A stretch of DNA of 64,000 bases from Cyclaneusma minus (Eukaryota > Ascomycota > Leotiomycetes > Marthamycetales > Marthamycetaceae): positions 248,001-312,000 of the forward strand of contig JAKZHN010000025.1 in the NCBI GenBank assembly GCA_037179335.1, in the 5' to 3' direction. Below, piece by piece: positions 33,969-46,600 of this stretch; within the stretch, counting starts at the first letter, position 1; each line of letters opens with the position of its first letter. Under the pieces are notes generated by a model that was not told where the DNA came from, did no database searches, and worked only from the letters and a program-made list of their open reading frames with translations. The position numbers and the translations under genes are program-made.

Positions 33969-35309
33969 GGAAGTCTTGTTGGTCTGGCTGGTTCATGATC
34001 CGGAGTTGGGGTTCTTCACAACCGTACCCTCAAGCGTCTGTCTGGAGTTGAGATCATATCGTTGGATATACGGAAGGATGCGGAATGATGTGAAAGGGGG
34101 ATTAGGTTTTCATCACCAGCTAACGCCACTGTTGAGAGAAACTCAGGGGTCAGGTATATACAACAGTTACTTGGATGGAACATTTGGGTTGGACCCTGGC
34201 TTTGGGTATAAGAAAAGAAGGCGCCATCACCATGTTTTCAGGATTAAGATATAGAGAGATAGTTGAGCAGTTACAAAGGGGTTTGTAGAAGCCTTTTTAT
34301 AGGAATTTCTATGTACAAGTTTGACCACTGCCCATCTTTGACTTTACACATGATACATGGCCGACTGGCAACTCAACAAGATGTGACTTTCCATGTCTTC
34401 TGTACAGGCTTGTCATTCTTGAAGTCAAATTCGCATGTCAGTTGCAGCTGGTTCGCTCTTCCGCACTTGAACCATCTTCTGCCAATCTCAGTCGCAACAC
34501 AAAGGCGCGAAATGATCAACCAGGGAAGGGTGCGTGCTCACTTGGTGGAGAGGAAACCGAAGTGACGAGCGGTCATCATGAAACGAGGTCGAGGTCGCCT
34601 GGCTGGCGGACCACAGAGGAAGTCCGCGAGGACAGATGAGAGAAAGGAGGCGAAGGCAGGTAAGGTAGGCAGGTATTGGATGTCTTCTGACCACATTTGT
34701 GAGAGTTTGAATCATGGGTCACAACTCACACCATGCTGTATGTGCAAAAGAGAGAGTTGAAGTTTCATATGATCATTCGAACATACGACTACCTGCTACT
34801 CAGTCGTGTGAAGAACAGGAAACATGTTGACCTCGCATCTTTCCTGACTCTTCAGTCTGAGGGTCCATAGCTACAGGCTATGCCACATGCCTGACTACCC
34901 AAACAGGCCGGTCCTTTCCTTCGACACTGATGGCATTTGTGCCAGACGACGAAGCAAACATGCTAAGCAGATCTCGGTCTAGAGTCCAGAATGCTATGTG
35001 TTCCAAATCGACGCCGATGCAAATCAAAAAGTGTTGATGCGAACTTGGGCTTGGCGGTAAAAGCTCAAGACAGCTTTGGCCATAGCACCCTGACTAGGGC
35101 AGTATTCCGGTTATATGGGAGTAGAATAAGAAGATACTTACAGTTGAGGGAAGCGGAAGTGCCCCAGCCTAACTCGTAAAAAGCATCAGAGTTCTTGCGG
35201 GTGACAGAGCCTGAGATGGTGGCCGAGACCACGGATCAGCGTGGACCAGCATTGGGCAAGTGCCAGCAGATCGTGGAACTTGCATCCTTGCAGCAGATCG
35301 AACAAGACA
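33969..35309. other. Intergenic, no gene seen
   Basis: Short frames only, none with a domain. The left part is the probable promoter of the minus-strand SET gene, the right part the 3' region of the DUF3883 gene. Confidence 0.45.
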
Positions 35310-38300
35310 TCAAACCGCCACCTCAGGGACGAAACCAGCGACTGCCTTCTTGCACTTTTTCACAGGAGTCACCCGATACGACACCTTCCCTTCTTTTACT
35401 TCTTTCACAAATTCCAGCTCACCACGCTCCCTCTTTCCTGCTGGATCAATATACAGCCGCATTGATATATCAGGCCTTCCCAAATTATACACACGGAAAA
35501 TTATATATACATCGGCGGCAGCTTTGCCTTCCCGTAGCGCCATCCATTTCATCTGTTCCGACAGAGTCTCATTAGCGAATTGTCACAACTTCAGCGAATC
35601 ACGAGTTTCCCGCAGTTGACTCGCCCGGGGAACATAGAAAAGCAATATGGAAAGACTCACCATATTGACCTGTCCTCTACCGACGTAAAACTCGTTCTCC
35701 AACCCATAGCGTGTCGCCTTTACCTCGCACCAATACGTCGGCTTGACGCTGATCCACGTCGTTTCATCCAAATAGCGTTTGGCGATCAGAAGTGAGGTAA
35801 AGGTACCGTTCGTATCTGAAAAGACGATGTCGCTTTTTTCGGGACCAGTGAAAGGGGGGAAAGCGGCAGAGGCGTATTTGTGATGGATCGAAAAGTGGTT
35901 ACGGATTGTGGATGGCCAGTTGATGTGGGTGAGAGTTGGAATTATAGTGGACAGGTATTCGAATACCTGGGATAGGGGTGGGCTGGTTAGTAGAGGGAAT
36001 GAGGCCGGGGGTGGGGTCCGGGAAGTGATGCCGCGGGACGTGCCGAAGCAACTCTGCCGATCCGAGAATTTGCGGGGTTTGGACAGGGGCTGAGGAAAAA
36101 GAAAGCACAGTGCATGTGACTCAGCCGTGACATATCATTGCCTGTGGCGGGGACTTGAGCGTCGGCTTGAGAGGCCTCAATGCACTCAAGCTTCAAAGAG
36201 GGATGGGAAGCGAACAACCTGGTAGCCATCGCATGCTTGACGAGGGAACCTATACACTTACATACAATTCTCCATAAGCACCGATTTTCTTCCTACCCGA
36301 CTCGCTACCGGCCTTTGCATCGACAAAGATCGCCTCGAGCATTTTGAACGTCTCGACGTTGTGTTCGTTGGTGGGACGCGCATCCTCGGGAGCATCAACG
36401 TCCGACGCGTCTTCATCGCGTATCGTAGCTGACATGGCCATGGTCATGATCTCCTTCATGCCAGCCAGTGTGCGATATTCGTCATGATGTTGGGGAGGAA
36501 TACTCCCGTCAGAGTACGACCTGGGCTTATCGTCAGGCATTAAAGGCGAACTGCTTTCGACGTCCAAGGTCCTGCCTCCGTCCAGCGCTGCAGTGGGCTG
36601 CAGGCGATGTACAGCCTTCGTAGGTGTCGCATCTGAACCCCACAGCCGGTTGGAGAATTCCTGTGTGCCTGTCGGCGGCGTCTCGAACTTGGAAGTGGTG
36701 GCACTTGAGATTTCGGAAGTTCTTCGTCTGTGTCTTGCAATCGGCGTCTCCGGTCTGTCTTCGATGGAGGATGGTGTCGAAGTTGTCGCCGAAGCAGCGG
36801 GTATATATACACCAGCAACGCGAGAGAAACGAGCAAAAGTTGCCAGGGGCGAGGGTGACACGAGAGCAGCGTCAGTGACAACAACACACCCCACTTCTTC
36901 CAAGGCATCAACGCTGGATTCGCCAACCACAGGGCCGCCCCGAACATCAAGCACTCTTTCCAGGCCATCAAGCCGGGGTATTCCTTCATCGTCCAGCAAG
37001 TCGTCCAGAATCGACACATCATTTTCATTGACGATAGAAGCAATGATACGGTCAGTACCCGGATGATAGATGTCCAGAAGTGCTTGCAGATACAACGGCA
37101 AATCTCTCAAGTAGCACTTCGTTTGCTCCGCAGGGTCCTTGGGAACGTATATGGCCATAGCCGTCGGGCCTTTCTCGATGTGTATACGGCCTCGAGTGTT
37201 CTCGACCACAACGACATTGTCACCTGTCGGTAACGACAACTGTTCAGTGATCTCATTGCTTTCGTAGACGGTTGCGTTTTGCAGCTGAGCAAACAGCTGT
37301 TCTGAAGAAACGTCGGCTTGGAAATGTGAGGCGTATCTGCGGGTGTTAGCGAGCGGGACCGGGTTCTGGCACGAGCGCTGTGCATAAAGTACTCACCTGG
37401 TGAGCGGCGCGGCTTTGAGACGGAAATAAGTTGTCAGAACATCGTTCTCGGCACACCCCCCTTTTTTGACGCACGTTGAGATTGACACACTCCGCGACAG
37501 GTAACGGTCCTCGAGGCCCAAAACCTGTATAAGACGCTCCAACCTCCTCACCTCTCTCAGAGAACAATCCAACATAGGGACCTCCTTCTCCAAAGCATGC
37601 TTCAACTTCACTCGATCGACGATAAAGAACTCAGCATCAATGCTTTCCCATGTCACTTCTCCCCGTGGGTTCCTAACGGGGAAAAGTTTGTGCGACCAAA
37701 GGCGGCCGATTTCCGCTTTCGTGTAAGAATCCCAATATCGTTGCAAATAGCCGAGAAAGGCGGTTCCGCACTCCTTCAGAAGGAAAGTGTACACATCCGA
37801 TAATGCTTCGGGATTCGATCTGTTCAACAGCCTTGGGTATCTTCGTACTCCGATGAACTTTTGGAGCCAGGTGTCGAAAGTCTGATTTCCTCGCTTGATG
37901 GTTGGCGATGCCGCGGCTTGGTAATCCGGATGGATGATATAGATATCTGGAGTGAACTGCGAGTGTACATCGCCAGTTCGGTGGCTCAGAAGGTTCTGAA
38001 CAGCATACTCCTCATCAGAATCGAAGTAGACATCCACCGTCTCGAGATCGCAAATGGTGAGGTCCTTGGAGAATATGTAGAAGTCTGTGGGAAGACTCCT
38101 GATACCCGGCGGCATATACCAGAAGAGATACTTCAAATGGGAAACAGAGAAAGCGAGGCACTCAGGGGTAGCTGGAATGCTGTCGAAGATGTTGTCGTAT
38201 CTTTCCAGAATCAAGTTGACCACCATTGGTTTCGGTGCATGCTGGACTCCGAGGGTGGCGAAAAACTTGCGTCTGGCAGGATCCTCCACGGCAGAAGGGT

Positions 38301-38689
38301 CGACGAGCTTCAATGATAGATCTTCGGGTACTGGAACGCCATCATCTGTGGCAGGGAAGTAAATCGGTCCATCACTGACTGCCGCTTGACCCCCAGACTT
38401 CAAAGGAACAAGCTGAGTTGCTTGAATCGCTTGCTTGGTCATGGTTTCGGTACTCCTCCGGCTCAGAAGGCGATCCAGGATCGTGGCCACCCGTGTATTC
38501 CAATCTTCAGACTTCACGTGACCATGGTGAAGGGTGGCAGCAAGTCTGATATCCCAGTCAGCAAAGGTCCACTGTCTCGAGGAAGTACTTACAATTGAGC
38601 GGCATCTCCCAGGTCTCTCTGTAGGCTTTCGAAAGCACTGCGGCCCTTCGAAGAGAGAACTGCTCGATCTCTTGTGCATAAATGGTCAT
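35310..38689 (-). CDS. NO VEIN-like / DUF3883 protein lacking the N-terminal ATPase half
   Basis: Exons 38593-38689, 37397-38504, 36262-37336, 35661-35966 and 35310-35552 join in phase to 942 aa starting MTIYAQEIEQF. The middle carries TDDGVPVPEDLSLKLVDP and KFFATLGVQHAPKP, typical of fungal sacsin/NO VEIN-type proteins. The C-terminus has the DUF3883 block: KIGAYGELYVFEYLS, SVKPTYWCEVKATR, QVNMMKWMAL, VYIIFRVYNLGRPD. Fungal relatives that I know carry a histidine-kinase/Hsp90-type ATPase domain in front and reach about 1,700 aa; here it is missing. A minus-strand frame upstream (38,690-39,072) could be a frameshifted remainder. Function in fungi is not established. All introns have GTRAG donors; the first intron is the least certain. 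Confidence 0.65.
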
Positions 38690-39583
38690 CAATGGAATTT
38701 TGCGATTTTGCGGGTGATTTGCTGGGCGATGGGACTCGACCCGCCATTGTGGACAAGTGTTCTCATTCGCAGACGATCGCCATAACAACTCGGTAACGTC
38801 AACATCAAAAATCCAGGCAGGAAGATTCGGGAGCTCGAAGACGAAAGACAGACAACATTATCGACGCTCTCATGGGTTGGAAAATCCCACGATGCGAGAC
38901 AGCTGTAAATTGAAAGAAAACAAACGTCGCCGCTGTCGGTTGACCCCGCGACGATGATCGGTGAGGATCGGCACAGGGTTTTGCGAATCCCCACATCCGC
39001 AAGAACCTCCATGTTCGTCGTATCGCGAAGTAAACTACAACGGAACATAGACGACTGGAAGTACAAATCCACTCACAAATTATCCGGAGAAATGGAACCG
39101 GACCGCCATCGTAGATCGCAATGTGAAGATGGTTGGTGGAGATACTACTAGTAGACGCGAAAGTTGCCGCGCGGGTGCATATCGCCTTGTATCGGCTTGG
39201 CTGCCCTTGCAGCTGCCTGACCAAGCGATCAGAGTTTCATCACGCAAGGCTGGGAAATTTGAGAATCATCAGATAACACGGCTCTTCATGTTTTCGCATC
39301 ATAGAACTGATTGGAACTAGCTATTGTCGTGTTACCTTTGGCGGTCGAGGTGAGTCGAACTACAGAGGAGAAAGAGTGGACGCTGCTAATCCTCTTCCAG
39401 TTATCGAGAGATCTTCTTTTTGTCACAACTTTATATGAGTAGATTCTTTTTGGCCGATGTGAATCAGGTACGTCAAGTTCAACTGTTCATTCCGAGTATC
39501 TTGACCACGAGGCTACAAACAACCCATAACTCTAACGTATTGCTAACGAAATTCACCAGAAACAACCTCACACCATCACCACT
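38690..39583. other. Between DUF3883 gene and deoxyribosyltransferase-like gene
   Basis: The stretch holds a 127-codon minus-strand frame ending TRKIAKFH just before the DUF3883 start, possibly lost coding sequence of that gene. The right part is the promoter of the plus-strand gene; no TATA box is clear. Confidence 0.35.
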
Positions 39584-40186
39584 ATGGAACAATCCACTAT
39601 GAGCGCCCGCGACAAAACCCACGACCACCCCTCCTTCCGCGACGTCCTCGCCCCCGCCCCCTTCAAAACCACCCCCCGCGATGCCCCCAACCAAGCCACC
39701 GTCTTTCTCTCCGGGACCATGACCTACCCCTCCTGGCGCGCCAAGCTCAAAGACCTCCTCTGCGGCCTACCCGTCACCGTCCTCGACCCCACGCGGCAAG
39801 ACTGGGATTCGACTTGGAAAGAAGACCCATCTTTCTCTTTGTTCAACACGCAAGTTCACTGGGAGCTTGCCATGATCGAAGTCGCAGACTTGGTGGTTAT
39901 TTATCTGGGGAAGGATACGGAAGCGCCGATTAGTTTGATGGAGTTGGGGTTGGCGGCCGGGTTGGCGCAGAGTCAGGGGGGTGGGAAACTAAAGGAGGTT
40001 GTGGTTTTTGTGGATAGGGAGTTTAAGAAACAGGGGAATGTGAAGGTGCTATGCAAGCACTTTGGGCTGGAGTGCTTCTCGGTTTTTGGCGAGTTTTTGG
40101 AGGAGGTCAAGGATGTGGTGGGGAGAATTTTGACGGCCAAGTTTGAGAGTTGGGTGCCGAGTAGTGAGTCGGAGGCTGATGCATGA
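39584..40186 (+). CDS. Nucleoside 2-deoxyribosyltransferase-like protein
   Basis: This single-exon frame of 200 aa starts MEQSTMSARDKTHDHPSF, with a second ATG at codon 6. The fold signature is seen in order: ATVFLSGTMTYPSWRAKL (first strand and loop), VTVLDPTRQDWDSTW, QVHWELAMIEVADLVVIYL (tryptophan-glutamate helix and second strand) and APISLMELGLAAGLA with the conserved Glu of the family. Family enzymes exchange bases on deoxyribonucleosides, but many fungal members are untested. No signal peptide, so cytosolic. Length fits the family. No functional link to the neighbours is apparent. Confidence 0.8.
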   Translation: MEQSTMSARDKTHDHPSFRDVLAPAPFKTTPRDAPNQATVFLSGTMTYPSWRAKLKDLLCGLPVTVLDPTRQDWDSTWKEDPSFSLFNTQVHWELAMIEVADLVVIYLGKDTEAPISLMELGLAAGLAQSQGGGKLKEVVVFVDREFKKQGNVKVLCKHFGLECFSVFGEFLEEVKDVVGRILTAKFESWVPSSESEADA

Positions 40187-41125
40187 AGCTGGGAGTATTG
40201 TGTTGCTTTCACACGACGCTGTTTCTTTTTGTCAAGTTGGATCTTCTGAAAAATCATTCATGTTTTGTACTATCTTCTCTATCGATCCAACACTTGTGGA
40301 ATCCCGAACTCTGTACAGATGAGAATAACCATACAGAAGCATCAGGGAGGGGCGGCTACCAAAACCTGATGAGAGCAGTAGGAAAGTCCCAATGAGTACA
40401 GTCTAAGAAAGCTGTTCTATACCATCTTTACAAGCTTATGTTTCGAAAACTCAGCTGTGTCACTTGGCCTCTCGGAATCCTTCTTCAGTCCTCACCAGCT
40501 TGGAACAGGCAACTGCCGATGAATCACGTAGGTACAGCAATCTATCACATGTCAACTCCAATATTTGACTCAGAGATGTTGGGCTCCAAGGCTGAACGCC
40601 GCGAATCCGGCATTTCCCTACCTATCAATAGACGGACAAACTGTTCGTCCGCTCGCGAAAACCGTGATTCAGCTAGCGAAGAATGGGAACTCAGCCGAGA
40701 AAGTCGCCATGGTGAGTCAAAATGTGACCATTGAGCCGGCCCTAAGCGCCGTGCCGCCAAAGATGACAATGCTGAAGACATAGAAGAAACACTCCCAATT
40801 GATGGAAAAGTCGACACGGCCTCGGTCCCGCGAAATCTGTCATGGTTCCGGATACAGGGGTCATACAAGATGATTAGGAAACATCACGATTCCAGCTTTC
40901 CAGGCAGCAACAAGCGAGAACCATGTACAGACTACGCGCGGAGGGCCATGGAATGAACGCAATTGCAAATTGCAAGAAAGTGCCAATTACCTTTTCCCTC
41001 TCCACCCAACTCTGACCTGTAGCTTGGAAACCAGACAAAGCAGCTCTTTGCCCACATTCCCCCCTTCACGCAATATCACCAGTTACATCAGCCTCACCCC
41101 TCTGCTCAACACCATAGCCTCGACC
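40187..41125. other. Intergenic, no gene seen
   Basis: The only frames are about 70-107 codons long, overlap on both strands and show no domain. Confidence 0.45.
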
Positions 41126-41300
41126 GACCCAGTCCTCATAACCGGCGCTACAGGTTCTGTCGGCGGTGCCACCGCCCGCTATCTCCTCAACATCCCCTCT
41201 GGCCTCATCATCCGCGCTTTCTAGTTTCATGACAACCACTTCCAGGCCCAACTAGGCCAAGACTTTATTCCGTTCGCCAAGACGCGAATCCTGCGTATTC
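41126..41300 (+). pseudogene. Fragment of a Rossmann-fold (NmrA-like) protein
   Basis: The translation TDPVLITGATGSVGGATARY matches the glycine-rich NAD(P)-binding loop of NmrA-like and short-chain reductase proteins. A stop follows at 41,222-41,224 and no further domain is readable, so this is a relic only. Confidence 0.5.
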
Positions 41301-41416
41301 TGCATGGAACGTATGGATGTCAACATGTAGTAACCCCCTGGACCCAATCTCGGATTTGAAGTGATGACAGACAAACTCTAAATTCCTGTCCCTTGCCTTA
41401 CCCTCCCATCCTTTCT

Positions 41417-42671
41417 CTACCCCGAAGCACCACTCATGCAAGTAACACCCAAATCACTCGGCGTATTCGCACACAACACCTCACTCCCCCCACTCGGCGC
41501 CGTAACCGTATACCCACTCACCACCACCCCACACTCCCCATCAGCCCCACAATCCAAATTCCCCGTCACCGGGTCATACTTCTCACTCGTCGTCCCACTA
41601 AAATTCACAAAACTAACTCCCTCCAGCTGCGCATTTCCAGGTACTTCAGCGCAAGACTCATCATCGCCATCATAGCAGCTTTGGATCTGAATCGCATAGT
41701 CGCAATTATCAACAGTGAAGTCTGTGAATGTTACGTTTGTGACTGTCGACACGCCGTTGGTGGTACTACCAGCATAGGTCTTGATACCTGCTGCTTTGGT
41801 GGAGTTGATCATGTGCGCGTTGGATACGTAGATGTTAGACACCGTGTCGTCTGAGGACTTGCCCAGGGAACCGACGGAGATGCCGTGTGAGCCGGTGCAG
41901 GTTATGGTGTCGACGGTGATGTATGAAGCGGAGGGCTTGAAGGCTACACAGTCATCGTCATTGGATACTGTGATGTCGTTGAGCGTGATGTAGGTTGAAT
42001 CGCCGAGATCGAAGCCGTCGGTGTTTTTGGCTTCGTTGGAGGACTTGGATGTTGCGTCGAGTGAGAGGTTGGAGAAGGCGATGGCGGTGCTGCCGGAGTT
42101 GACGGAGTAGAAGACGTTGGGGGGGTTCTTGATGCGGAAATTGGAAACTGTGATGGAGGAGCTGCCGCTGATGTAGAATAGTGTTGGGCGGGCGTAGCTG
42201 GAGTTTTCGGCGAATAGGTCGTATCTGAGCCACTGTAAGAGACTGCTTTTAGTTTTGAGACGGAAAAGCTTACGAGTCTTGCCCATTCCCGTCAATTACA
42301 CCGGCGCCTGTCTCTGATGTAAAAGTGGCTCCGGTGATGTCTGAGACGCTGAGCATGGCCTCTCTGCCGTCCCAGTAGTCAGTGGAGCTGGTAAATTTCA
42401 GGAGACCTTCAATCAGAAAGGTACAGGAAACACAGCCAGTCATATTCAAGACGGTGTTTAGGTAGTAGGTCGAATCTTCCGGAATGACAATGGTTCCTCC
42501 ATCTCCGCATGATGCAATGGAAGATACGATTGTTGGAGTATCGTCTGTTGATGAAGAGCCTCCAGCAGTGGGAGTACAAGATGCTCGAGGTGCCAGACCG
42601 TCTCTTTTAACTGGGGAGGGAAGTCCCTGGGTCAGAGTAAGAAGACATGTCAAGACAGCAAGTAGAGCCAT
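41417..42671 (-). CDS. Exopolygalacturonase (GH28), secreted
   Basis: GH28 exo-enzymes release galacturonic acid from the non-reducing end of demethylated pectin. Two exons, 42274-42671 and 41417-42224, give 401 aa in phase. The start MALLAVLTCLLTLTQGLPSP is a signal peptide; an ATG 20 codons upstream would put charged residues in front and is less likely. Catalytic motifs appear in order: NTDGFDLG, SNDDDCVAFKPS (catalytic Asp pair), GSHGISVGSLGK (catalytic His), and AGIKTYAG (substrate Lys). Several Asn-x-Ser/Thr sites suit a secreted protein. Motif style fits exo- and not endo-acting enzymes. It lies 690 bp from, and divergent to, a pectin methylesterase, the enzyme that prepares its substrate. 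No lesion is seen. Confidence 0.93.
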
Positions 42672-43360
42672 CTTGAAGCCGAAAGTCGGTTTTTGACCTT
42701 GGGGGCGTTTGTTGAAGTCGAGTTCTGGCACTCAACACTTTCTAATACCTGAAAAGATGGTGGTAGTAATATAAAAAAGTTAACGGGGTAGGGAAAGAGG
42801 ATACAGGACTCCCAGATCAGATTGTCTCCTGCGATTTGGAGTATCATCGAAGTAATCGAAGTCATTGGAGGAAGAGTGCCAAAACTCGGCCAAATAATAT
42901 ACTCCGGGGCGGAGAAAGCTGTCAGACGTGAATATCGGACGGAAAGAAAGTTTCATGTTTCCAGAATTGCGTCAGAGTAGCAACATGCATGCCGGGTCCC
43001 AGGGTACGACATGGATCGGATGGACGTGATTCTGACAGATCTGGCATATGCGGTGAAGCGACAGTGACCTTAGATCTACAGGGTGGCGCAGATTTGGGAT
43101 ATTGCATCAATTCGCTCCCTCCTATTGGTGGAACTATTGTCGAGCTTGGCATCAACCCCTGACCCTCTGCACGACATGGCTATGATAACCCCGCCAACAC
43201 CATATGAAGAAACATGATGATTTCAGAGTGCCTTTTGCCCTTTGGGGCTTTGCTCTAACGTCTTTTATCAAATATGCATCTATAAGTCGTACTCGTGCTT
43301 CAAGTTCGAACTTCCTCTTTATTCTTCCAGACCCAAGCTTCGCCGCGTTTTCTCATCACC
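42672..43360. promoter_or_regulatory. Bidirectional promoter of the pectinase pair
   Basis: There are 689 bp between two divergent start codons. On the plus side CTATAAG at about 43,281 is a possible TATA box, about 80 bp before the methylesterase ATG. On the minus side an A/T stretch lies near 42,770-42,780. Shared control by pectin inducers is inferred from gene arrangement, not from sites that I can identify. Confidence 0.55.
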
Positions 43361-43487
43361 ATGCACTTCATACAAATTGTCTCCATCCTGGCTATCTTTA
43401 CTCCAGTCTTTACTGCTCCTCTCGAGAAGAGGACCGCCAGAACGTTTCCACCCAGCGGTTGCTTGACTGTTGGTTCTGATGGCACTT
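43361..43487 (+). pseudogene. Methylesterase part 1: signal peptide and first residues
   Basis: This is 42 codons with normal codon use and no RIP-type damage up to the insertion point. The reading frame continues for 16 codons into the LTR and then stops, so any product would be a secreted stub of about 58 residues. Confidence 0.9.
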
Positions 43488-43689
43488 TATCACGGGGACG
43501 CAGGAGGGGTTATGTGGGACCGATACCTAGGTATAAATAAGATAAATAAAGCTAAAGAACTAAGAGGGATAGGGGTTTGGCTATTTTAAATAGCTGGCAG
43601 AATTCCCGGCCGGTCGCTTAGAGCGCTAGCGTATAAATAAATAATTGCGGAGAAATCTTTTTCCGAAAAGGGCCCAAAGCCCCGTAATA
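43488..43689 (-). repeat. Left LTR (3' LTR of the element)
   Basis: 202 bp from TATCACGGGG to CCCCGTAATA. The termini are inverted complements if read as TGTCACGGGG and CCCCGTGACA with RIP changes at the ends. It keeps far more G and C than the right LTR, especially in the first 60 bp. Confidence 0.9.
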
Positions 43690-46600
43690 CCATTTTCTCG
43701 TTTTTTAAAGCGAGTTTTATTAAGCGTATAAAACTATTTTACCGGTTTCTGGCCTTTAATTTCCTTATATTTTTTATGCTTGGCAATTTGGGGTTTTTAG
43801 TATATTATTGGCAAAGGAAATTATTGTTAAAGTATAATAAATAGTGCCAGTTTTTATTTATAGGGTATTTAATTTATTTAATTTGATTTGTTTTAATTAT
43901 GTTTAAATTAAAAATATAATTTATTTTTTATTGATTGTTTTTGCTATTTAAAAGAATAATTGGGAATAGTTTTAGCGGCTATTATTTTGGAAAGGGGTTA
44001 TTTGAATAATATTAAAAAAGACTGGCGTAAAAAACATTATATAAGCCGGCTTTAATATAAACGTTAAAAAGATTTAAGGCAAAGAAAATTGATTTATATT
44101 ATTTTATAATAATAAATAGGCTAATTTATTTTAGACTAAACTTGCTTTTGGATATTTTAATATTTTTTATAAATAAATAAATTATATTGCCAATTTGGTA
44201 ATTAGAATGCAATTTGCGGTATTTATTAATATAAAATTGCATTTGTTCTATAAGAATTTATTTTTTTATAAATCTTTTAATAAATATAATTCATACTTTT
44301 TTTAAATTGGGCTGTATGTTTTTTATTCAAAGCTTTATAATTATTTAAATAATAAATATACAAAAAAATATAAAGATTTATAGGATTTTGGCCGTAAATA
44401 ATATAAAAAAGGGTAAATTTGGTTAATTGATTTATATGGTTATTAACGCCAAATTTTATTAATGGTAGATATTTGGGTTTTTTTTGTGGTTGTTATAATA
44501 TATTTGCAATAGCCGTTTTATTTTAAAATTTATTTATTCCGTTTATTTATTTGTTTTTGAATAGGCTATTATAAATAAATAATGGTTAATATTCAGAAAT
44601 TTATAAAAATAATGCTAGAATTTAATTATAAATTACGAATTTTTATTTAATATAATGTTTTTTGGTTATTTATATAATTTAAAAATATTTTTATAAAATA
44701 ATTATGCTATTTGCTTGGAAAATAAATTTTTAATATAATTAACTTTAAAAAAGCAAGAAATTAAATAAAGTATTTTGGAAAATTGGCTTACAATTATTAT
44801 AATAGCGGTTTTTTTTGTTAAATACCAATTTGGTAATAAAATTTATTATGATATATTTTTACGGCTTTTTAGCGGCCTAAGTAAATGTTAGATAATTTTG
44901 GTATTTTTGCTTAATTAATTTGGCTTTTTAATAATGGTAATAATTAAAAATAAATTATTAAATATTTAAAGTTACTTTTTTCCAATAATAATTTTAACAA
45001 ATCTTTTTTTTATATAGCTATAGGCAATAAAACTATAAATGATTTAAATAATTCGTTATTTGGTATATTTTTATTTTGGAATATAAATTGCTGTATAATA
45101 TTTAAGGAAATTGGTTTTTTAATTAATAATATATTAAAATAAAAAAAGGGGAAGTTTTATATATATACCGGCCGCTATTAATTGCTTGGTTTTTTAATAT
45201 TTTTTATTTTATAATTGCAATTGGAAAAAAATAATAATGGTTTCAATTGGATTATATATTTTGAATAAAGGCATTTTTAAATCCAAATATTTTTATTTCT
45301 TATTTAAAATTAATAAATTATTTTTGGGGATATTAGGGGATAAAGCTTGCAAATTATATAAACGAATTGGCCTTTTAATTAAAGCCAATTTTATTGGTTT
45401 TGGTGGCATTTTTATTTAGTTTTTAAATAAAAAAAGCCCTTTATTTTTATATTATATTTTAAAATTTGCAAGATTTTTTAAATAATTTTATACTTATTAG
45501 GTAAATGCATTTGATTTGCTATTTTAATAATTTGGTATATTATTAATTTTGAAATTAATATTTGCGAAAATATTTAATTATATAATTTATTTGCAATTTA
45601 GCTATTCTTTTATATTAAAGAATTATAAGCTTTTATAATTGGTAAAAATTTAAATGGCTTTTGCGATGCCCGTAATAATTTTTTCTTAATTTTAAAGGCG
45701 TTAATAATTGCTAGGAGTTTTTTGTTATAAATTGGATAATTTATTTTAAATCCTATTATTTGTTTTAAATAAAAAGTAATAAATTGGAGGCGGCCTTTAT
45801 TATTTTATTAAGAAAAAACTGCTTTAAGGATATGGTTTAAAGCGCTTGTTTTAATATAAGTGATTTTTTTAAAATATAATAAGCTAAAACTGGGGTATAA
45901 ATAATAGTGTATTTTAAAGCGTTAAATAATTTTTTTGCGATATTTGTTATTTAAAATGGCTAATTCTTTATATATATTATTAAATAAAATGCTTTTATTA
46001 GCTTTGCGTAATTATAAATAAAGCAATAGAAATAATTAATAAATTTAAAAAATCGTTAATTTTTCTTAATATAAATTGGTTTTTTTTATATAATAATATT
46101 GCGTATAGCGTTTAAATTCATATAAATGCCGTTAATATTAATTATTATTTTTAAAAATTTGCATTTTTAAATTTTAAATTTTGAATTATTAAAATCAATT
46201 TATAGGCTGGTTTTTTCCAAAGCTTTAAAAATTAAATTAATATATTATTTATATTTTGCAAGGATTTTGCTATGAATTAGCAAATTATTTATATAATCTA
46301 TTATAAAATATTATTTATGAATTGCTGGAAAATAGCTAATTTATTATAAAATTTAAAAGGAATTATTTTGTATTTAAATTATTTAAAAGGGGAATTAAAT
46401 ATTATTAACTTTTTGTCTTTAGGCATGGCTAATCGGATTTGGTAAAATGCTTATTAAATATTAAATTTAATAAAATATTTGACATTAGAAATTTATTTAA
46501 TAATATTTTTAATAAAGGGTATTAAATAGCCGTCTTTTTTTATAAAAGTATTAAATCTTTTATAATTTATATAAAACCGAAAGCCGCTATTTGGTTTTTT

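Noticed and set aside
41393..41854. Plus-strand ORF of 153 codons
   Set aside because: Antisense shadow of the exopolygalacturonase.
45237..45419. 60-codon ORF in the gypsy element
   Set aside because: Random frame in RIP-mutated DNA on the strand opposite to the reverse transcriptase.
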